The notes under the pieces are model-generated. The model was not told the DNA's origin and searched no databases. It worked only from the letters and a program-made list of their open reading frames with translations. From Thalassospira sp. HJ (lineage in GTDB: Bacteria; Pseudomonadota; Alphaproteobacteria; Rhodospirillales; Thalassospiraceae), in the NCBI RefSeq assembly GCF_000948415.1, contig NZ_JYII01000010.1, positions 648,952 through 712,951 of the forward strand: DNA of 64,000 nt, read 5' to 3'. The position numbers and the translations under genes are program-made. Shown here in pieces: positions 45,924 through 54,398 of the stretch; positions within the stretch are counted from its first letter, which is position 1; every line of letters starts with the position of its first letter.

Positions 45924-46511
45924 ATGTTCCGATGGATTAAAGTTTCCTTCTTACTTGTTGTCATCCTATCGTTTGCATTGGTCGCGTCCATGGGGCTGAC
46001 GATCCTGACCTATGTCCGGCTGACGGCTGAAGAGCCGATTGCCAAGATGTATTTCGAGCCGTTGGATGAGGATCTGTTTGAGGCGCATCTGGCGGCAGGT
46101 GTCGGCGGCGATGTCGGCATCTTTGAGATTTATGGTGATCAGTGGCGGATTGATGCCGAGTTCATCAAGCTGAAGCCCTGGGTCAATGTGATGGGCATGG
46201 ATGCGCGCTATAAGCTGGTGCGCTTTGAGGGCCGCTATCGCGATATCGATGATGAAAACACGAGGCCCAAGATGGCCTATGATCTGGGGCAGGGTGATGC
46301 GCTTGATCTGATGAACTATCTGGCGGAATGGAATTTCCTGGTCGATGCCGAATATGGCAGTTCGACCTTTACCGATATCAGGCAATATACGCTTTATACC
46401 GTCTATCGCACCCAGTCGGGCATCATTGTGCGGTCTGAGCCGATGCCAGACCCGGTTGGCGATGAGCCAGGCATGGTTGATCAGCTTCAAAGCTGGATAT
46501 CCGGCAAATAA
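45924..46511 (+). CDS. Membrane-anchored hypothetical protein
   Basis: 195 residues. One N-terminal transmembrane segment (about 7-29, VSFLLVVILSFALVASMGLTILTY) is followed by an extracytoplasmic beta-rich part: YGDQWRIDAEFIKLKPWVNVMGMDARYKLVRFEGRYRDI and TLYTVYRTQSGIIVRSEPMPDP. It resembles a conserved proteobacterial group sometimes labelled multidrug efflux pump, a label not supported by its one-helix form. Function unknown. The codon use is like the rest of the chromosome, unlike its upstream neighbour. It converges with the PepSY gene. Confidence 0.75.
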   Translation: MFRWIKVSFLLVVILSFALVASMGLTILTYVRLTAEEPIAKMYFEPLDEDLFEAHLAAGVGGDVGIFEIYGDQWRIDAEFIKLKPWVNVMGMDARYKLVRFEGRYRDIDDENTRPKMAYDLGQGDALDLMNYLAEWNFLVDAEYGSSTFTDIRQYTLYTVYRTQSGIIVRSEPMPDPVGDEPGMVDQLQSWISGK

Positions 46512-46541
46512 ATCCCCGCCCGAAAAGTTCGGACGGGGGAT
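46512..46541. terminator. Convergent-gene hairpin
   Basis: ATCCCCGCCCGAA pairs with TTCGGACGGGGGAT (one bulge) between two convergent genes. There is no T run, so Rho-independent ending is uncertain. Confidence 0.5.
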
Positions 46542-46547
46542 ATCCTA

Positions 46548-47972
46548 TTAGCCAAAGGCACGCTGCAGACTTGGCACGCGTGACAGGATCAGAATATCAA
46601 GTGCGAGGACTGTCACAAGCGTAATCCCGGTCAACGGGAAAGCCAGTGACAGGACCAGCATCAGAAATACGGCACCCTTCCAAAGTGGAAGGTTGTTGGG
46701 CAGTGGCGGCGGGGTCAAACGCAGGCCAGCACTGTTTGCCGGGCGGCGCATCCACCACATGACGATGCCACTGACGCACAAGAAGATCACGATCAGGCAA
46801 AACAGCGTATTGGCGATGATATTCCACCATCCCAGATCACCCTGATGAAGCGCAATCCCAACGGCCATGCTTTTGGCAGCAAGCGAATAGTCATCATAGG
46901 TTACTTCGGCCAGTACCTTGCCGCTATATTGATCGACATGAATGGTACGGTCCCCGGTTGGTGGCACGCTATCGCCGCTCATGCTGTCGGCAGAAAGGGT
47001 GTAAACGCCGTTCTCGCCACGTGGTAGGTTGATGCGGTATTGGCCGCTGAACCCTATCGAGTGTGCGAAGGCATTCATGGTATCAAGGTTGATATCCGTA
47101 TTTGCCGGGATACCGTTTGCGCCAACGTCCGATCCAGATACGGGCATTGGTGTTTGTTCAAGACCCCAAGGTGCATCATGCAGTACGCCATGGTTCATAT
47201 CAGCATGTATATCTTCAGACAGTGGAACATTATCCCATTTTTCTGCGGGGAAGGTGCTCCAAGCCTGAACAAACTGCCCACCCCAGATTCCCGCCCATGC
47301 AAGGCCTGAAATCAGGAAAAAGAACAAAACGACCGAGATGTAAAAGCCCGACGTAACATGCAGTTCTTTCAAGAAGGTCCGTCGTGTTGTCGATAAATCA
47401 GGCCAAAGCACACTGCCAAGGCCTTTGCCATTGCGTGGCCACCACATGTAGAGCCCCGTTACGATCAGAACGATGCCAAGTCCGGCTGCAATTTCGATCA
47501 AGCGGTCACCAAGATCGCCAATAAGAAGTTCGCCATGGATATCACTGGCCCAATAGAACCAACTGTCATCCTTGATGATGGTTTTGCGGATGTCGGTAGT
47601 GACCGGGTCAACGGTGACGACATGCTGCTTTTCTCCGCTATCAACCAGAAACATTGTGGCAAGGTTATCTTCAAGCGGTGCGATATATTGGCGGACTGAT
47701 CCGTCCGGAAGGCTGTTGGCAGCGGCTTTGGCCTGTGCTGTCAGGGATTGATGTTGACCGTCCGAGGCAAGGAGACGGTCACCAAAGCGTGTTTCGATGA
47801 CGTTGAAATACATCATCATCAGGCCGGTCACAGCCAGCATCAAAAGGAACGGGACGACATACAGGCCAGCATAAAAATGCCAGCGCCATGCAGCCATATA
47901 AAATTTGCGTGCAACCGTGCGCTGTTCGCGATCACGAACAGCCGCATCCGCCAAAGCGGCTTGCTTTGTCAT
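46548..47972 (-). CDS. PepSY-associated transmembrane protein
   Basis: 474 residues. Four main membrane segments are seen: WHFYAGLYVVPFLLMLAVTGLMMMYF (about 33-58), IAAGLGIVLIVTGLYMWW, GFYISVVLFFFLISGLAWAGIW and NTLFCLIVIFLCVSGIVMWW, with one or two near the end. SDIHGELLIGDLGDRLIEI and ALHQGDLGWWN match the PepSY_TM family, whose members often accompany iron or copper uptake and may act as ferric or cupric reductases. ATG 47972 has AAAAGG upstream; ATG 47990 has none. A small CxxC protein gene lies upstream on the same strand. Confidence 0.88.
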   Translation of the reverse strand: MTKQAALADAAVRDREQRTVARKFYMAAWRWHFYAGLYVVPFLLMLAVTGLMMMYFNVIETRFGDRLLASDGQHQSLTAQAKAAANSLPDGSVRQYIAPLEDNLATMFLVDSGEKQHVVTVDPVTTDIRKTIIKDDSWFYWASDIHGELLIGDLGDRLIEIAAGLGIVLIVTGLYMWWPRNGKGLGSVLWPDLSTTRRTFLKELHVTSGFYISVVLFFFLISGLAWAGIWGGQFVQAWSTFPAEKWDNVPLSEDIHADMNHGVLHDAPWGLEQTPMPVSGSDVGANGIPANTDINLDTMNAFAHSIGFSGQYRINLPRGENGVYTLSADSMSGDSVPPTGDRTIHVDQYSGKVLAEVTYDDYSLAAKSMAVGIALHQGDLGWWNIIANTLFCLIVIFLCVSGIVMWWMRRPANSAGLRLTPPPLPNNLPLWKGAVFLMLVLSLAFPLTGITLVTVLALDILILSRVPSLQRAFG

Positions 47973-48060
47973 GGAGATATACCTTTTCATTGAAAATGCA
48001 CAAAGAACCACAGCAAGCGGCGCTAATGCCGCGAAATCACTGCGATAAATGATGGGCAGA

Positions 48061-48444
48061 TCAAACGATAAAGGGTGGGGCGCGCGGTATGGCGGGTGTG
48101 TCATGGATTGCCACACGCAGTTCGACCCGTCTGGGCAGGTGGGCGAACACACGTGTTGCGAATTCGATCCGCGTCGGGACAGACGGGTTATCGGGCAGGA
48201 TAACCGCCGCAGCGATACGGCAGAATTCGCAGGTCTCTAGCAATCCTGTATTGTTGTCCGGATCGCTTGCCTGGCCGCTCAGGCACAGAACGGGAAGTGT
48301 GCCATCAGGCAGGGCATAATTTGCAAGATCCGCATCGGGAACAGGTCCAAACGAAGCCAGCTTGTGCGACACACCCGCAAGCATCAGCGCGGTCACGCAT
48401 AAAATGCGAACCATCAACTGTGCTTTTGATCGCAAACCTGACAT
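48061..48444 (-). CDS. DUF2946-like exported protein
   Basis: 127 residues. An N-terminal signal or anchor (about 10-30, QLMVRILCVTALMLAGVSHKLA) is followed by PVLCLSGQ and the metal-ligand-like LLETCEFCRIAAAVILP (CxxC) and a C-terminal VFAHLPRRVELRVAIHDTPAIPRAPP. The pattern resembles DUF2946 proteins, often found with copper or TonB-linked uptake genes. ATG 48444 has GGGGAA 7 nt upstream. It precedes the PepSY gene by 88 bp on one strand. A metal-related job is inferred. Confidence 0.65.
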   Translation of the reverse strand: MSGLRSKAQLMVRILCVTALMLAGVSHKLASFGPVPDADLANYALPDGTLPVLCLSGQASDPDNNTGLLETCEFCRIAAAVILPDNPSVPTRIEFATRVFAHLPRRVELRVAIHDTPAIPRAPPFIV

Positions 48445-48579
48445 GGATCGTTCCCCAAGTGATGTCATTGATGGGTGGTCAATGACAACATACCGTATTC
48501 TTTTTACCCGCTTTCAACGCGTTAGACCACGAGAATTATTCCTGATTTAAAACCCTGGGGTGGGATTGGGAGTGGGTGT

Positions 48580-48620
48580 AAAAAACCAAACCCGCCCGGA
48601 TTGCTCCGAGGCGGGCTTGG
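48580..48620 (-). terminator. Intrinsic terminator of rpsU
   Basis: On the minus strand CCAAGCCCGCC pairs with GGGCGGGTTTGG, followed by TTTTTTA. It lies 74 bp after the rpsU stop codon. Confidence 0.85.
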
Positions 48621-48693
48621 CGCACGGGTCCGAACTTGGCAAGCCAAATTCGATCGTACAGTCACGTTCGAGATACCCCGAAAGTGAAAAAGA

Positions 48694-48897
48694 CTAGAAG
48701 CCTTCGCGCTCAATGCGCTTACGCTCCAGCTTGCGGGCACGACGGATTGCTTCCGCCCCTTCGCGAGCTTTCTTCTCCGACGGCTTTTCAAAGTGGCGAC
48801 GGAGTTTCATCTCACGGAAAATGCCCTCGCGCTGCATCTTTTTCTTAAGCGCTTTCAGAGCCTGATCGACATTGTTGTCGCGAACGATTACCTGCAC
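48694..48897 (-). CDS. rpsU: 30S ribosomal protein S21
   Basis: 67 residues, with [22 protein letters not shown] at the start, [17 protein letters not shown] in the middle and a basic tail. S21 helps mRNA base-pair with 16S rRNA during initiation. The start is decided by spacing: AAGGAG lies 10 nt before GTG 48897, but only 1 nt before the in-frame GTG 48906. It is a single-gene unit with its own terminator. Confidence 0.95.
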   Translation of the reverse strand: MQVIVRDNNVDQALKALKKKMQREGIFREMKLRRHFEKPSEKKAREGAEAIRRARKLERKRIEREGF

Positions 48898-49258
48898 GGA
48901 AACCACGCTCCTTTCAAAAAAACAAAAACACCCGGAGTGCGGAATGCCCCCCGGTTGGATTTACGGTCAACATGACCGTGGCCTGTATATAGTGCAAAGC
49001 GGGCAAAAAGAAAAGAGGGAAGGGGATATTCGCCTTTGACGTTTATTGCCTGCTGATTGGCAAACCCATTGGGCAAGCAGGCGGTTTTTCTGTTTTGGTC
49101 CCTTTGAAACCAAATGGCGATCATCAAATAACAAAAATAGATCAAAAGTTGTTATAATGCCTTGAGTTAACAGCAGCTATTGCCTGATTTCAATCAGGTG
49201 GACGATCTGAATTCCCCCGGTTTTCCGGGCACGATGCAAACAGCTCGGAGGATCGGAA
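48898..49258. other. Intergenic region between rpsU and the membrane-protein gene
   Basis: No gene seen in 361 bp. Contains the rpsU promoter region and an orphan plus-strand terminator-like hairpin at 49048-49096. Confidence 0.5.
49048..49096 (+). terminator. Orphan terminator-like hairpin
   Basis: GCCTGCT (49048-49054) pairs with AGCAGGC (49076-49082), followed by GGTTTTTCTGTTTT. No plus-strand gene ends upstream within 2 kb, so it may end an unknown small RNA that is divergent from rpsU. Confidence 0.5.
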
Positions 49259-49675
49259 ATGGAAGGTGGCTTGCGCGAAACGGCGATTGCACATGCGCCG
49301 TTCTTTGTAACTGCACCAGGTGAATCAGACGTTTTGTTCACCATTATTGTCTGGTTCGTGGTGCTGGCGGTGTTCGGGGCAGGCGCACTTTACCTTAGCC
49401 TGCATGCCTTGCCTGAACGCATGGCCCATCATGCCAATCATACGCAAATCCAGCTGATCAGCATCCTGACACTGCTGGCACTGTTTACCCATAACAACCT
49501 GTTTTGGCTGGCTGCCCTTGTGATTGCGGTGGTTCAGGTGCCTGATTTTTATAGCCCGATCCAATCAATCGCGGAGTCTGTGAAAGCCATGGCGCGCAAG
49601 AAGGGCGCAATCGACGACTCGGACGGGCCAAGTCATTCGGAACCGGTGACGCAGGAGGCTTCCAAAGATGTTTGA
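49259..49675 (+). CDS. Small inner-membrane protein paired with an HlyD-type gene
   Basis: 138 residues. Two or three hydrophobic segments are present: VLFTIIVWFVVLAVFGAGALYLSL (about 25-48), IQLISILTLLALFTHNNLFWLAALVIAVVQVP (about 62-93). Between them lies the charged ALPERMAHHANHTQ; the C-terminal 40 residues are hydrophilic. I recall similar small proteins preceding HlyD genes in other alphaproteobacteria, but no characterised function. GGAGG is 9 nt before ATG 49259. The stop overlaps the HlyD gene by 8 nt, so the two are coupled. Confidence 0.8.
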   Translation: MEGGLRETAIAHAPFFVTAPGESDVLFTIIVWFVVLAVFGAGALYLSLHALPERMAHHANHTQIQLISILTLLALFTHNNLFWLAALVIAVVQVPDFYSPIQSIAESVKAMARKKGAIDDSDGPSHSEPVTQEASKDV

Positions 49676-50900
49676 GCTTCTTCTGTGTTCGATTTTCACC
49701 ATCCTGCCCGATTATCTGATCCGCCGGTACCGTCAGGGCAAGCGGATCGGCAAGGAAATCACCCTGTTTTCCGTCTGGTACGAGCTGCGCTACGGCATTG
49801 TCGGCTGTGCGATCCTGACCATCACCCTGGTTGCGGTGATTTTCTATTTCCATCCATCGACCATGAATGTGTCGTCGTTTTTCCGTACCGTCACGATCCT
49901 GCCGGAAAAGGGCGGGCGCGTGGTCGAGATTTATGTCGAGAATGATCAGGTCGTCGCGGGCGGTGATCAGTTGTTTCGCATTGATAACCGCGTGGAACGC
50001 GAAGCGGTCGCCATGGCCGAACAGCGCCTTGCCGAAATCCGCGCCCAGATGGAAGTTTCCCGCGCCGACCTTGCCGTGGCCGAGGGCAATGTCGAACAGG
50101 CACGCGGGGCCTATAATCAGGTTCGCGACGAGCTTGAAGTCAAATCCGACCTTTTGTCGCGTGGCACCAACGCGGTATCGCGCCGCGAGGTCGAGCGTCT
50201 TGAAGTGTCCCTGACAACCCGGCAGGGTGGGCTTAATGCGGCCCTTGCCAGCATGACGGTGATTGAAACCAAGCTTCAAAGCCTGCTGCCGGCTCAGCTT
50301 GCCAATGCGCAGGCCGCGCTAAGATCAGCCGAGGCCGAGCTTTCCAAAACCGTGGTGCGCGCCGGTGTTGACGGCAAGATTCAGCAATTTGCCCTGCAGG
50401 TCGGGGATTATGTCAGCCCGATCCTGCGTCCGGCTGGCATCCTGATCCCGGAAAAGGATGGCGAGCCGATCTATTATGCGGGCTTTGCCCAGATCGCGAC
50501 ACAGGTCGTCAAACCCGGTGTGATCACCGAGGTCACCTGTGCGTCCCTTCCGTTTGAAATCATTCCGATGGTGGTGACAGATGTGCAGCCGGTGATCGCG
50601 GCGGGCCAATTCCGGCCAAGTGACCAGTTGCTTGAGATTACCGATCGCGCCAAACCGGGTACGTTCCTGGCCAAGATGGTGCCGCTTTATCCTGAATCGA
50701 TAACCGATGTGCCGCTTGGCAGTAAATGTATCGCCAATGCCTACACCAATACCCATGATCAGCTTGAAGACCCTGACATCGGCGCGGGCCGCTGGCTGTT
50801 TTTGCACATGGTACAGACCGTGGGCGCGGTGCATGCGATCCTGTTGCGTGTGCAGGCCTTGATCTGGCCGATCCAGACACTGGTCTTTTCAGGGCATTAG
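49668..50900 (+). CDS. HlyD family membrane fusion protein
   Basis: 410 residues. One N-terminal membrane segment (about 42-62, GIVGCAILTITLVAVIFYF) is followed by a lipoyl-like half (VTILPEKGGRVVEIYVENDQVVAGGDQLFRID), a coiled coil (about 105-220, AMAEQRLAEIRAQMEVSRADLAVAEGN) and the returning lipoyl half with RAGVDGKIQQFALQVGDYV. Such adaptors bridge an inner-membrane pump and an outer-membrane channel. No ABC, MFS or TolC gene is adjacent; the partner is either the small upstream membrane protein or encoded elsewhere. Substrate unknown. Confidence 0.88.
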   Translation: MFELLLCSIFTILPDYLIRRYRQGKRIGKEITLFSVWYELRYGIVGCAILTITLVAVIFYFHPSTMNVSSFFRTVTILPEKGGRVVEIYVENDQVVAGGDQLFRIDNRVEREAVAMAEQRLAEIRAQMEVSRADLAVAEGNVEQARGAYNQVRDELEVKSDLLSRGTNAVSRREVERLEVSLTTRQGGLNAALASMTVIETKLQSLLPAQLANAQAALRSAEAELSKTVVRAGVDGKIQQFALQVGDYVSPILRPAGILIPEKDGEPIYYAGFAQIATQVVKPGVITEVTCASLPFEIIPMVVTDVQPVIAAGQFRPSDQLLEITDRAKPGTFLAKMVPLYPESITDVPLGSKCIANAYTNTHDQLEDPDIGAGRWLFLHMVQTVGAVHAILLRVQALIWPIQTLVFSGH

Positions 50901-50938
50901 GGCTTTACAGCCAGACGGTTTTGGTTGGATATAGGGCC

Positions 50939-51523
50939 ATGTCGATCCTTAAAATTGCCCGGATGGGCCACCCGGTTCTGCGCCGTGTTGCGGACCGGGT
51001 CGAAGACCCGCTTGATCCCGAAATTCAGCGCCTGATTGCTGATATGAAGGACACCATGAAGGATGCCGGGGGCGTTGGCCTTGCGGCGCCGCAGGTGTTT
51101 CAGTCACTCGCCATCATGGTCTATTACGTGCCGGCCCTTCGCAAAAGCGATGATACGGACGATGGTGAAATACCCTTAAGCGTTCTGATCAACCCGGAAA
51201 TCGAGCCGATTGGCGGTGACATCGTTGATGGTTGGGAGGGGTGCTTGTCCATTCCGGGCCTGCAGGGCGTGGTGCCAAGATGGAACAAAATCCGTTATCG
51301 CGGGTTAAATGAGAAGGGTGAGAGCGTGGAGCACACCGCCGGTGGTTTCCATGCGCGCGTTGTTCAGCACGAATATGATCATTTGATCGGGGTGATGTAT
51401 CCCGAACGTATGGAAGACATGTCGTTGCTTGGTTTTAACGAGGAATTGCGCGAAAACCCGCCCGAGACTAACTTTAGACAGTCGGCGACAACTGACGCAG
51501 AATCGCATGATGAGGAGACCTGA
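50939..51523 (+). CDS. def: Peptide deformylase
   Basis: 194 residues. All three motifs are present: I (DAGGVGLAAPQV, GxGLAAxQ), II (WEGCLSIPG, EGCLS with the metal Cys) and III (RVVQHEYDHLIG, HExDH). It removes the formyl group from new proteins using a bound metal ion. The C-terminal part is long and ends in an acidic tail. ATG 50939 gives the usual MSILKIARMGHPVLR. The gene ends directly at the ATG of the COQ9-like gene. Confidence 0.94.
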   Translation: MSILKIARMGHPVLRRVADRVEDPLDPEIQRLIADMKDTMKDAGGVGLAAPQVFQSLAIMVYYVPALRKSDDTDDGEIPLSVLINPEIEPIGGDIVDGWEGCLSIPGLQGVVPRWNKIRYRGLNEKGESVEHTAGGFHARVVQHEYDHLIGVMYPERMEDMSLLGFNEELRENPPETNFRQSATTDAESHDEET

Positions 51524-52219
51524 ATGTCTGTCACTGAAAGCATGACCCGTCTGCAAGCCCAGCGCGAAGCACTGGTCGAGGCAGCGCTTGAACATGTGCC
51601 GTTTGATGGCTGGACAAAACATGCATTGCAGGCTGGCGCGGATGATCTTGATCTTGCTTCGGGCGAGGTGGGTCGGCTGCTGCCCAATGGCATTCGTCAG
51701 GCCATCACCACCTATGTCGAGGTGACCGATCGCAAGATGGTCGCGGCCCTTGATGAAATGGGCCTTGAGAATCTTAAAATTCGCGAGCGCATTGCAGCGG
51801 CGGTCAAAACCCGCCTTGATCTGGTCGAAGATCAGAAAGACACCGTGCGCGCGGCCCTCGCCTATATGACCCTGCCGCAGAATGCCGCCCTTGGTCTGAA
51901 ACTGACCCATGGCACGGTGGACAAGATGTGGGTCGCGGCTGGTGATACCTCGACCGATCATAACTGGTACACCAAGCGCATGTTGCTGGCCGGTGTTTAT
52001 GGATCAACGCTTGCCTACTGGCTTGATGACACATCCGAAGGCCATGCTGATAGCTGGGCGTTCCTCGATCGCCGCATTGGCAATGTCCTGCAAATCCCGA
52101 AAATCACCGCCAAGATCGGTAAGGCGGGCAAGTTTGCAGCAGCCCCCTTCAAGATGGGCGCAAAGATTGCGCGCTGCATGCCGACCCCGGGTCGGATGCG
52201 CCGCCAGTTTGGTGGCTGA
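51524..52219 (+). CDS. COQ9 family protein
   Basis: 231 residues. The N-terminal helical part resembles a TetR-like fold (LVEAALEHVPFDGWTKHALQAGADDLDLA), followed by VKTRLDLVEDQKDTVRAALAYMTLPQNAALGL and DTSTDHNWYTKRMLLAGVYGSTLAYWLDD, the COQ9 signature. COQ9 binds lipids and presents ubiquinone intermediates to COQ7 in mitochondria; the bacterial role is inferred. The start codon follows immediately after the def stop. A shared terminator follows. Confidence 0.92.
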   Translation: MSVTESMTRLQAQREALVEAALEHVPFDGWTKHALQAGADDLDLASGEVGRLLPNGIRQAITTYVEVTDRKMVAALDEMGLENLKIRERIAAAVKTRLDLVEDQKDTVRAALAYMTLPQNAALGLKLTHGTVDKMWVAAGDTSTDHNWYTKRMLLAGVYGSTLAYWLDDTSEGHADSWAFLDRRIGNVLQIPKITAKIGKAGKFAAAPFKMGAKIARCMPTPGRMRRQFGG

Positions 52220-52253
52220 TCGCCCTTAACGCTGCCAGAAGTTAATCAAAACA

Positions 52254-52287
52254 AAAACGCCACCGTGCAGTATGCCGGTGGCGTTTT
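52254..52287. terminator. Bidirectional terminator
   Basis: AAAACGCCACCG (52254-52265) pairs with CGGTGGCGTTTT (52276-52287). It lies between the convergent COQ9-like and nuclease-like genes. Confidence 0.9.
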
Positions 52288-52331
52288 GAGTTTTGAGGGA
52301 AGGAAACTCTCTCGGAAATGGCGGTGCCGTA

Positions 52332-53012
52332 TCAGAAGGTATTGGTCAGGAAGCTCAGCAGCGTGCGATCCGGTTCGTTGGCTTTCTCAAGCTCGGACGC
52401 CAGATCGATCTTGATCGGGTTTTCGACCGGCTGCGGTTCAAGCGCATCATCAAGCATGTTTTTAAGCTCGTTAGCGTCGTCTGCATCCTGCAGGTCATGC
52501 TTGGTCGGTTTGGCAGCAAGGGCAACCAGCTCGGACGGCGGGGTGCCCATCCAGATGCCTTTTTTGTTGTCCTTGGCGAATTTCTGGTCACTCAGATAGG
52601 TCGCACAGCTCGGATGGCTGTCGCAGCTGACCATATCAACCATCGCCCATCCGGCGCGCAGGATCAGACGGTTAAGGTCATTCTGACCCATCTGGCATTC
52701 CGTCAGCATCGGGAACAGCTGCACGTCCGAGACTTGCTGACATTTGATGGCGTAGTTTTCAATGATGCGATCAAGCGCCTGGGCAGCGGCCGCGCCGCAC
52801 TGGAATTCAACCGATCCGGCCCGGCAGATCATGCCGGGTTTCGGGGCGCGAATGCCAAACAGTTCGACAATCATATTGCCAAAGCGAAGCTTGTCGCCCT
52901 CGATCACATCGGGGAAGCCTGCTGCACCCGGTACCGCCATGGCGGGGTTGGTGCGGCTTTCAACAGCGATCAGGCCAAGGGTCAGTGAAAGAATGATCAG
53001 AAGCTTTTTCAT
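52332..53012 (-). CDS. Exported thermonuclease-like protein with degenerate active site
   Basis: 226 residues. The signal peptide (about 1-26) ends at PAMA. The OB-fold of SNase-type proteins is visible: DKLRFGNMIVELFGIRAPKPG, CRAGSVEFQCGAAAAQALDRII, LTECQMGQNDLNRLILRAGWAM and KFAKDNKKGIWMG. In active enzymes the stretch reads R...DxPE; here it is ELFGIRAPKPG, so the metal Asp and the catalytic Glu are replaced, and no Arg stands at the second catalytic position. It is probably a non-catalytic binding protein. GTG 53015 is an alternative start. Confidence 0.8.
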   Translation of the reverse strand: MKKLLIILSLTLGLIAVESRTNPAMAVPGAAGFPDVIEGDKLRFGNMIVELFGIRAPKPGMICRAGSVEFQCGAAAAQALDRIIENYAIKCQQVSDVQLFPMLTECQMGQNDLNRLILRAGWAMVDMVSCDSHPSCATYLSDQKFAKDNKKGIWMGTPPSELVALAAKPTKHDLQDADDANELKNMLDDALEPQPVENPIKIDLASELEKANEPDRTLLSFLTNTF

Positions 53013-53125
53013 CACATGTCATCCGTAAAGAGTTTCCTGCCCTACCAACAGCAAACCGGATGCCAATCGACTGGGCATAAAATGCCAGCCAGGTCATCTT
53101 TCGCGTAACGCTATGAACTACATAC

Positions 53126-53158
53126 GAAAAAGCCCCGGATGCGCTTGGCATCCGGGGC
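53126..53158 (-). terminator. Intrinsic terminator after purK
   Basis: GCCCCGGATGC (53132-53142) pairs with GCATCCGGGGC (53148-53158); on the minus strand a TTTTTC tail follows. Confidence 0.9.
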
Positions 53159-53191
53159 GAATTCCTGATTTGGTCGGCGGTGGGGATCGCC

Positions 53192-54280
53192 TTATTTTGG
53201 CAGAACCCACGTCACATGGCCCATCTTGCGGCCCGGCTTTGCTTCGGCCTTGCCATAAAGATGCAGTTTTGCATTCGGCTCGGTCAAAATTGCCTGCCAG
53301 TCATTGATGTCATCACCCAGAAGGTTCTTCATGCGGGCCTTGGAATGATGCGCCGGATCGCCCAGCGGCAGGCCGCAAACAGCACGGATGAACTGTTCGA
53401 ACTGGCTGGTGACACAGGCATCAATCGTCCAGTGACCGGAATTGTGCGGACGCGGGGCAACTTCATTGACCAGAATGTCACCATCGGTGGTGACAAACAT
53501 CTCAACCGCCAGAAGCCCGACAAACTCCATGGCACTGACCAGCTTGATCGCGATGTCTTCAGCCTTTTTCGTAAGGTCGTCGGCAATTTCCGCCGGGGCA
53601 ACGGTGACATCAAGAATGTGGTTGGTATGCACATTCTCGACCGGGCAGAAGCAGGCGGTATCGCCTTTAACACCACGTGCGACAATGACGGAAATCTCAC
53701 GCTCGAACGAGATAAAGCCTTCAAGAATAGCTTCGGCCCCGTTCATTTCTGCCCAGGCTTCGGCAAGATCGGTATCGTCGGCAATCTTGACCTGCCCCTT
53801 GCCGTCATAGCCCATTTCGGTGGTTTTCAGAACCGACGGGCGGCCAAGTTTGGCAACGGCGGCTTCAAGATCGGCGAGCGATCGGACAGCCTCAAACGGG
53901 GCGGTGCCGATGCCATGATCATTACAGAACGTCTTTTCGCGCAGGCGGTTTTGCGAGATATGCAGGCATTTCCAACCCGGACGGACCGGAACGAGGTCCG
54001 AAAGCAGTTTGACGCTGTCATGGGGCACGTTTTCAAATTCAAACGTCACCACATCGACATCCGCGGCAAAGGCGCGCAGCGCATCAAGGTCGCTGTAATC
54101 GGCAACGGTGGCCTTGGCACAGACCTGTTCGGTCGGGCTGTCGGCACCGGGGCCAAAGACATGAACCTTATAGCCAAGCTCTGCGGCACAGAAGGCGGCC
54201 ATACGGCCAAGCTGGCCATTGCCCATGATGCCAATGGTGCTGCCCGGGGCGATGATGCGCGTGTCGAAATCCTGCGTCAT
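53192..54280 (-). CDS. purK: N5-carboxyaminoimidazole ribonucleotide synthase
   Basis: 362 residues of an ATP-grasp enzyme: STIGIMGNGQLGRMAAFCAAELG at the N-terminus, VLKTTEMGYDGKGQV (ATP loop), AEAILEGFISFEREISVI and ILVNEVAPRPHNSGHWTIDAC near the metal site. It makes N5-CAIR from AIR, ATP and bicarbonate in purine synthesis. ATG 54280 has GAGGA 5 nt upstream; a TTG at 54295 is the alternative. It follows purE, but an intrinsic terminator lies between. Confidence 0.95.
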   Translation of the reverse strand: MTQDFDTRIIAPGSTIGIMGNGQLGRMAAFCAAELGYKVHVFGPGADSPTEQVCAKATVADYSDLDALRAFAADVDVVTFEFENVPHDSVKLLSDLVPVRPGWKCLHISQNRLREKTFCNDHGIGTAPFEAVRSLADLEAAVAKLGRPSVLKTTEMGYDGKGQVKIADDTDLAEAWAEMNGAEAILEGFISFEREISVIVARGVKGDTACFCPVENVHTNHILDVTVAPAEIADDLTKKAEDIAIKLVSAMEFVGLLAVEMFVTTDGDILVNEVAPRPHNSGHWTIDACVTSQFEQFIRAVCGLPLGDPAHHSKARMKNLLGDDINDWQAILTEPNAKLHLYGKAEAKPGRKMGHVTWVLPK

Positions 54281-54361
54281 GTAATCCTCGATCAAAACTC
54301 TTCCTGACGGGAAGGTATTGCGCTGTGCCGCTGTGCGACAACTGTCTTAAATGTCATGTGA

Positions 54362-54390
54362 AAACAAAAACGCGCCCCGTCGGGCGCGCC
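54362..54390 (-). terminator. Terminator between purE and purK
   Basis: CGCGCCC (54371-54377) pairs with GGGCGCG (54382-54388), and on the minus strand TTTTTGTTTT follows. It begins 9 bp after the purE stop and lies about 80 bp before purK. Confidence 0.75.
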
Positions 54391-54398
54391 TTTTCAAA

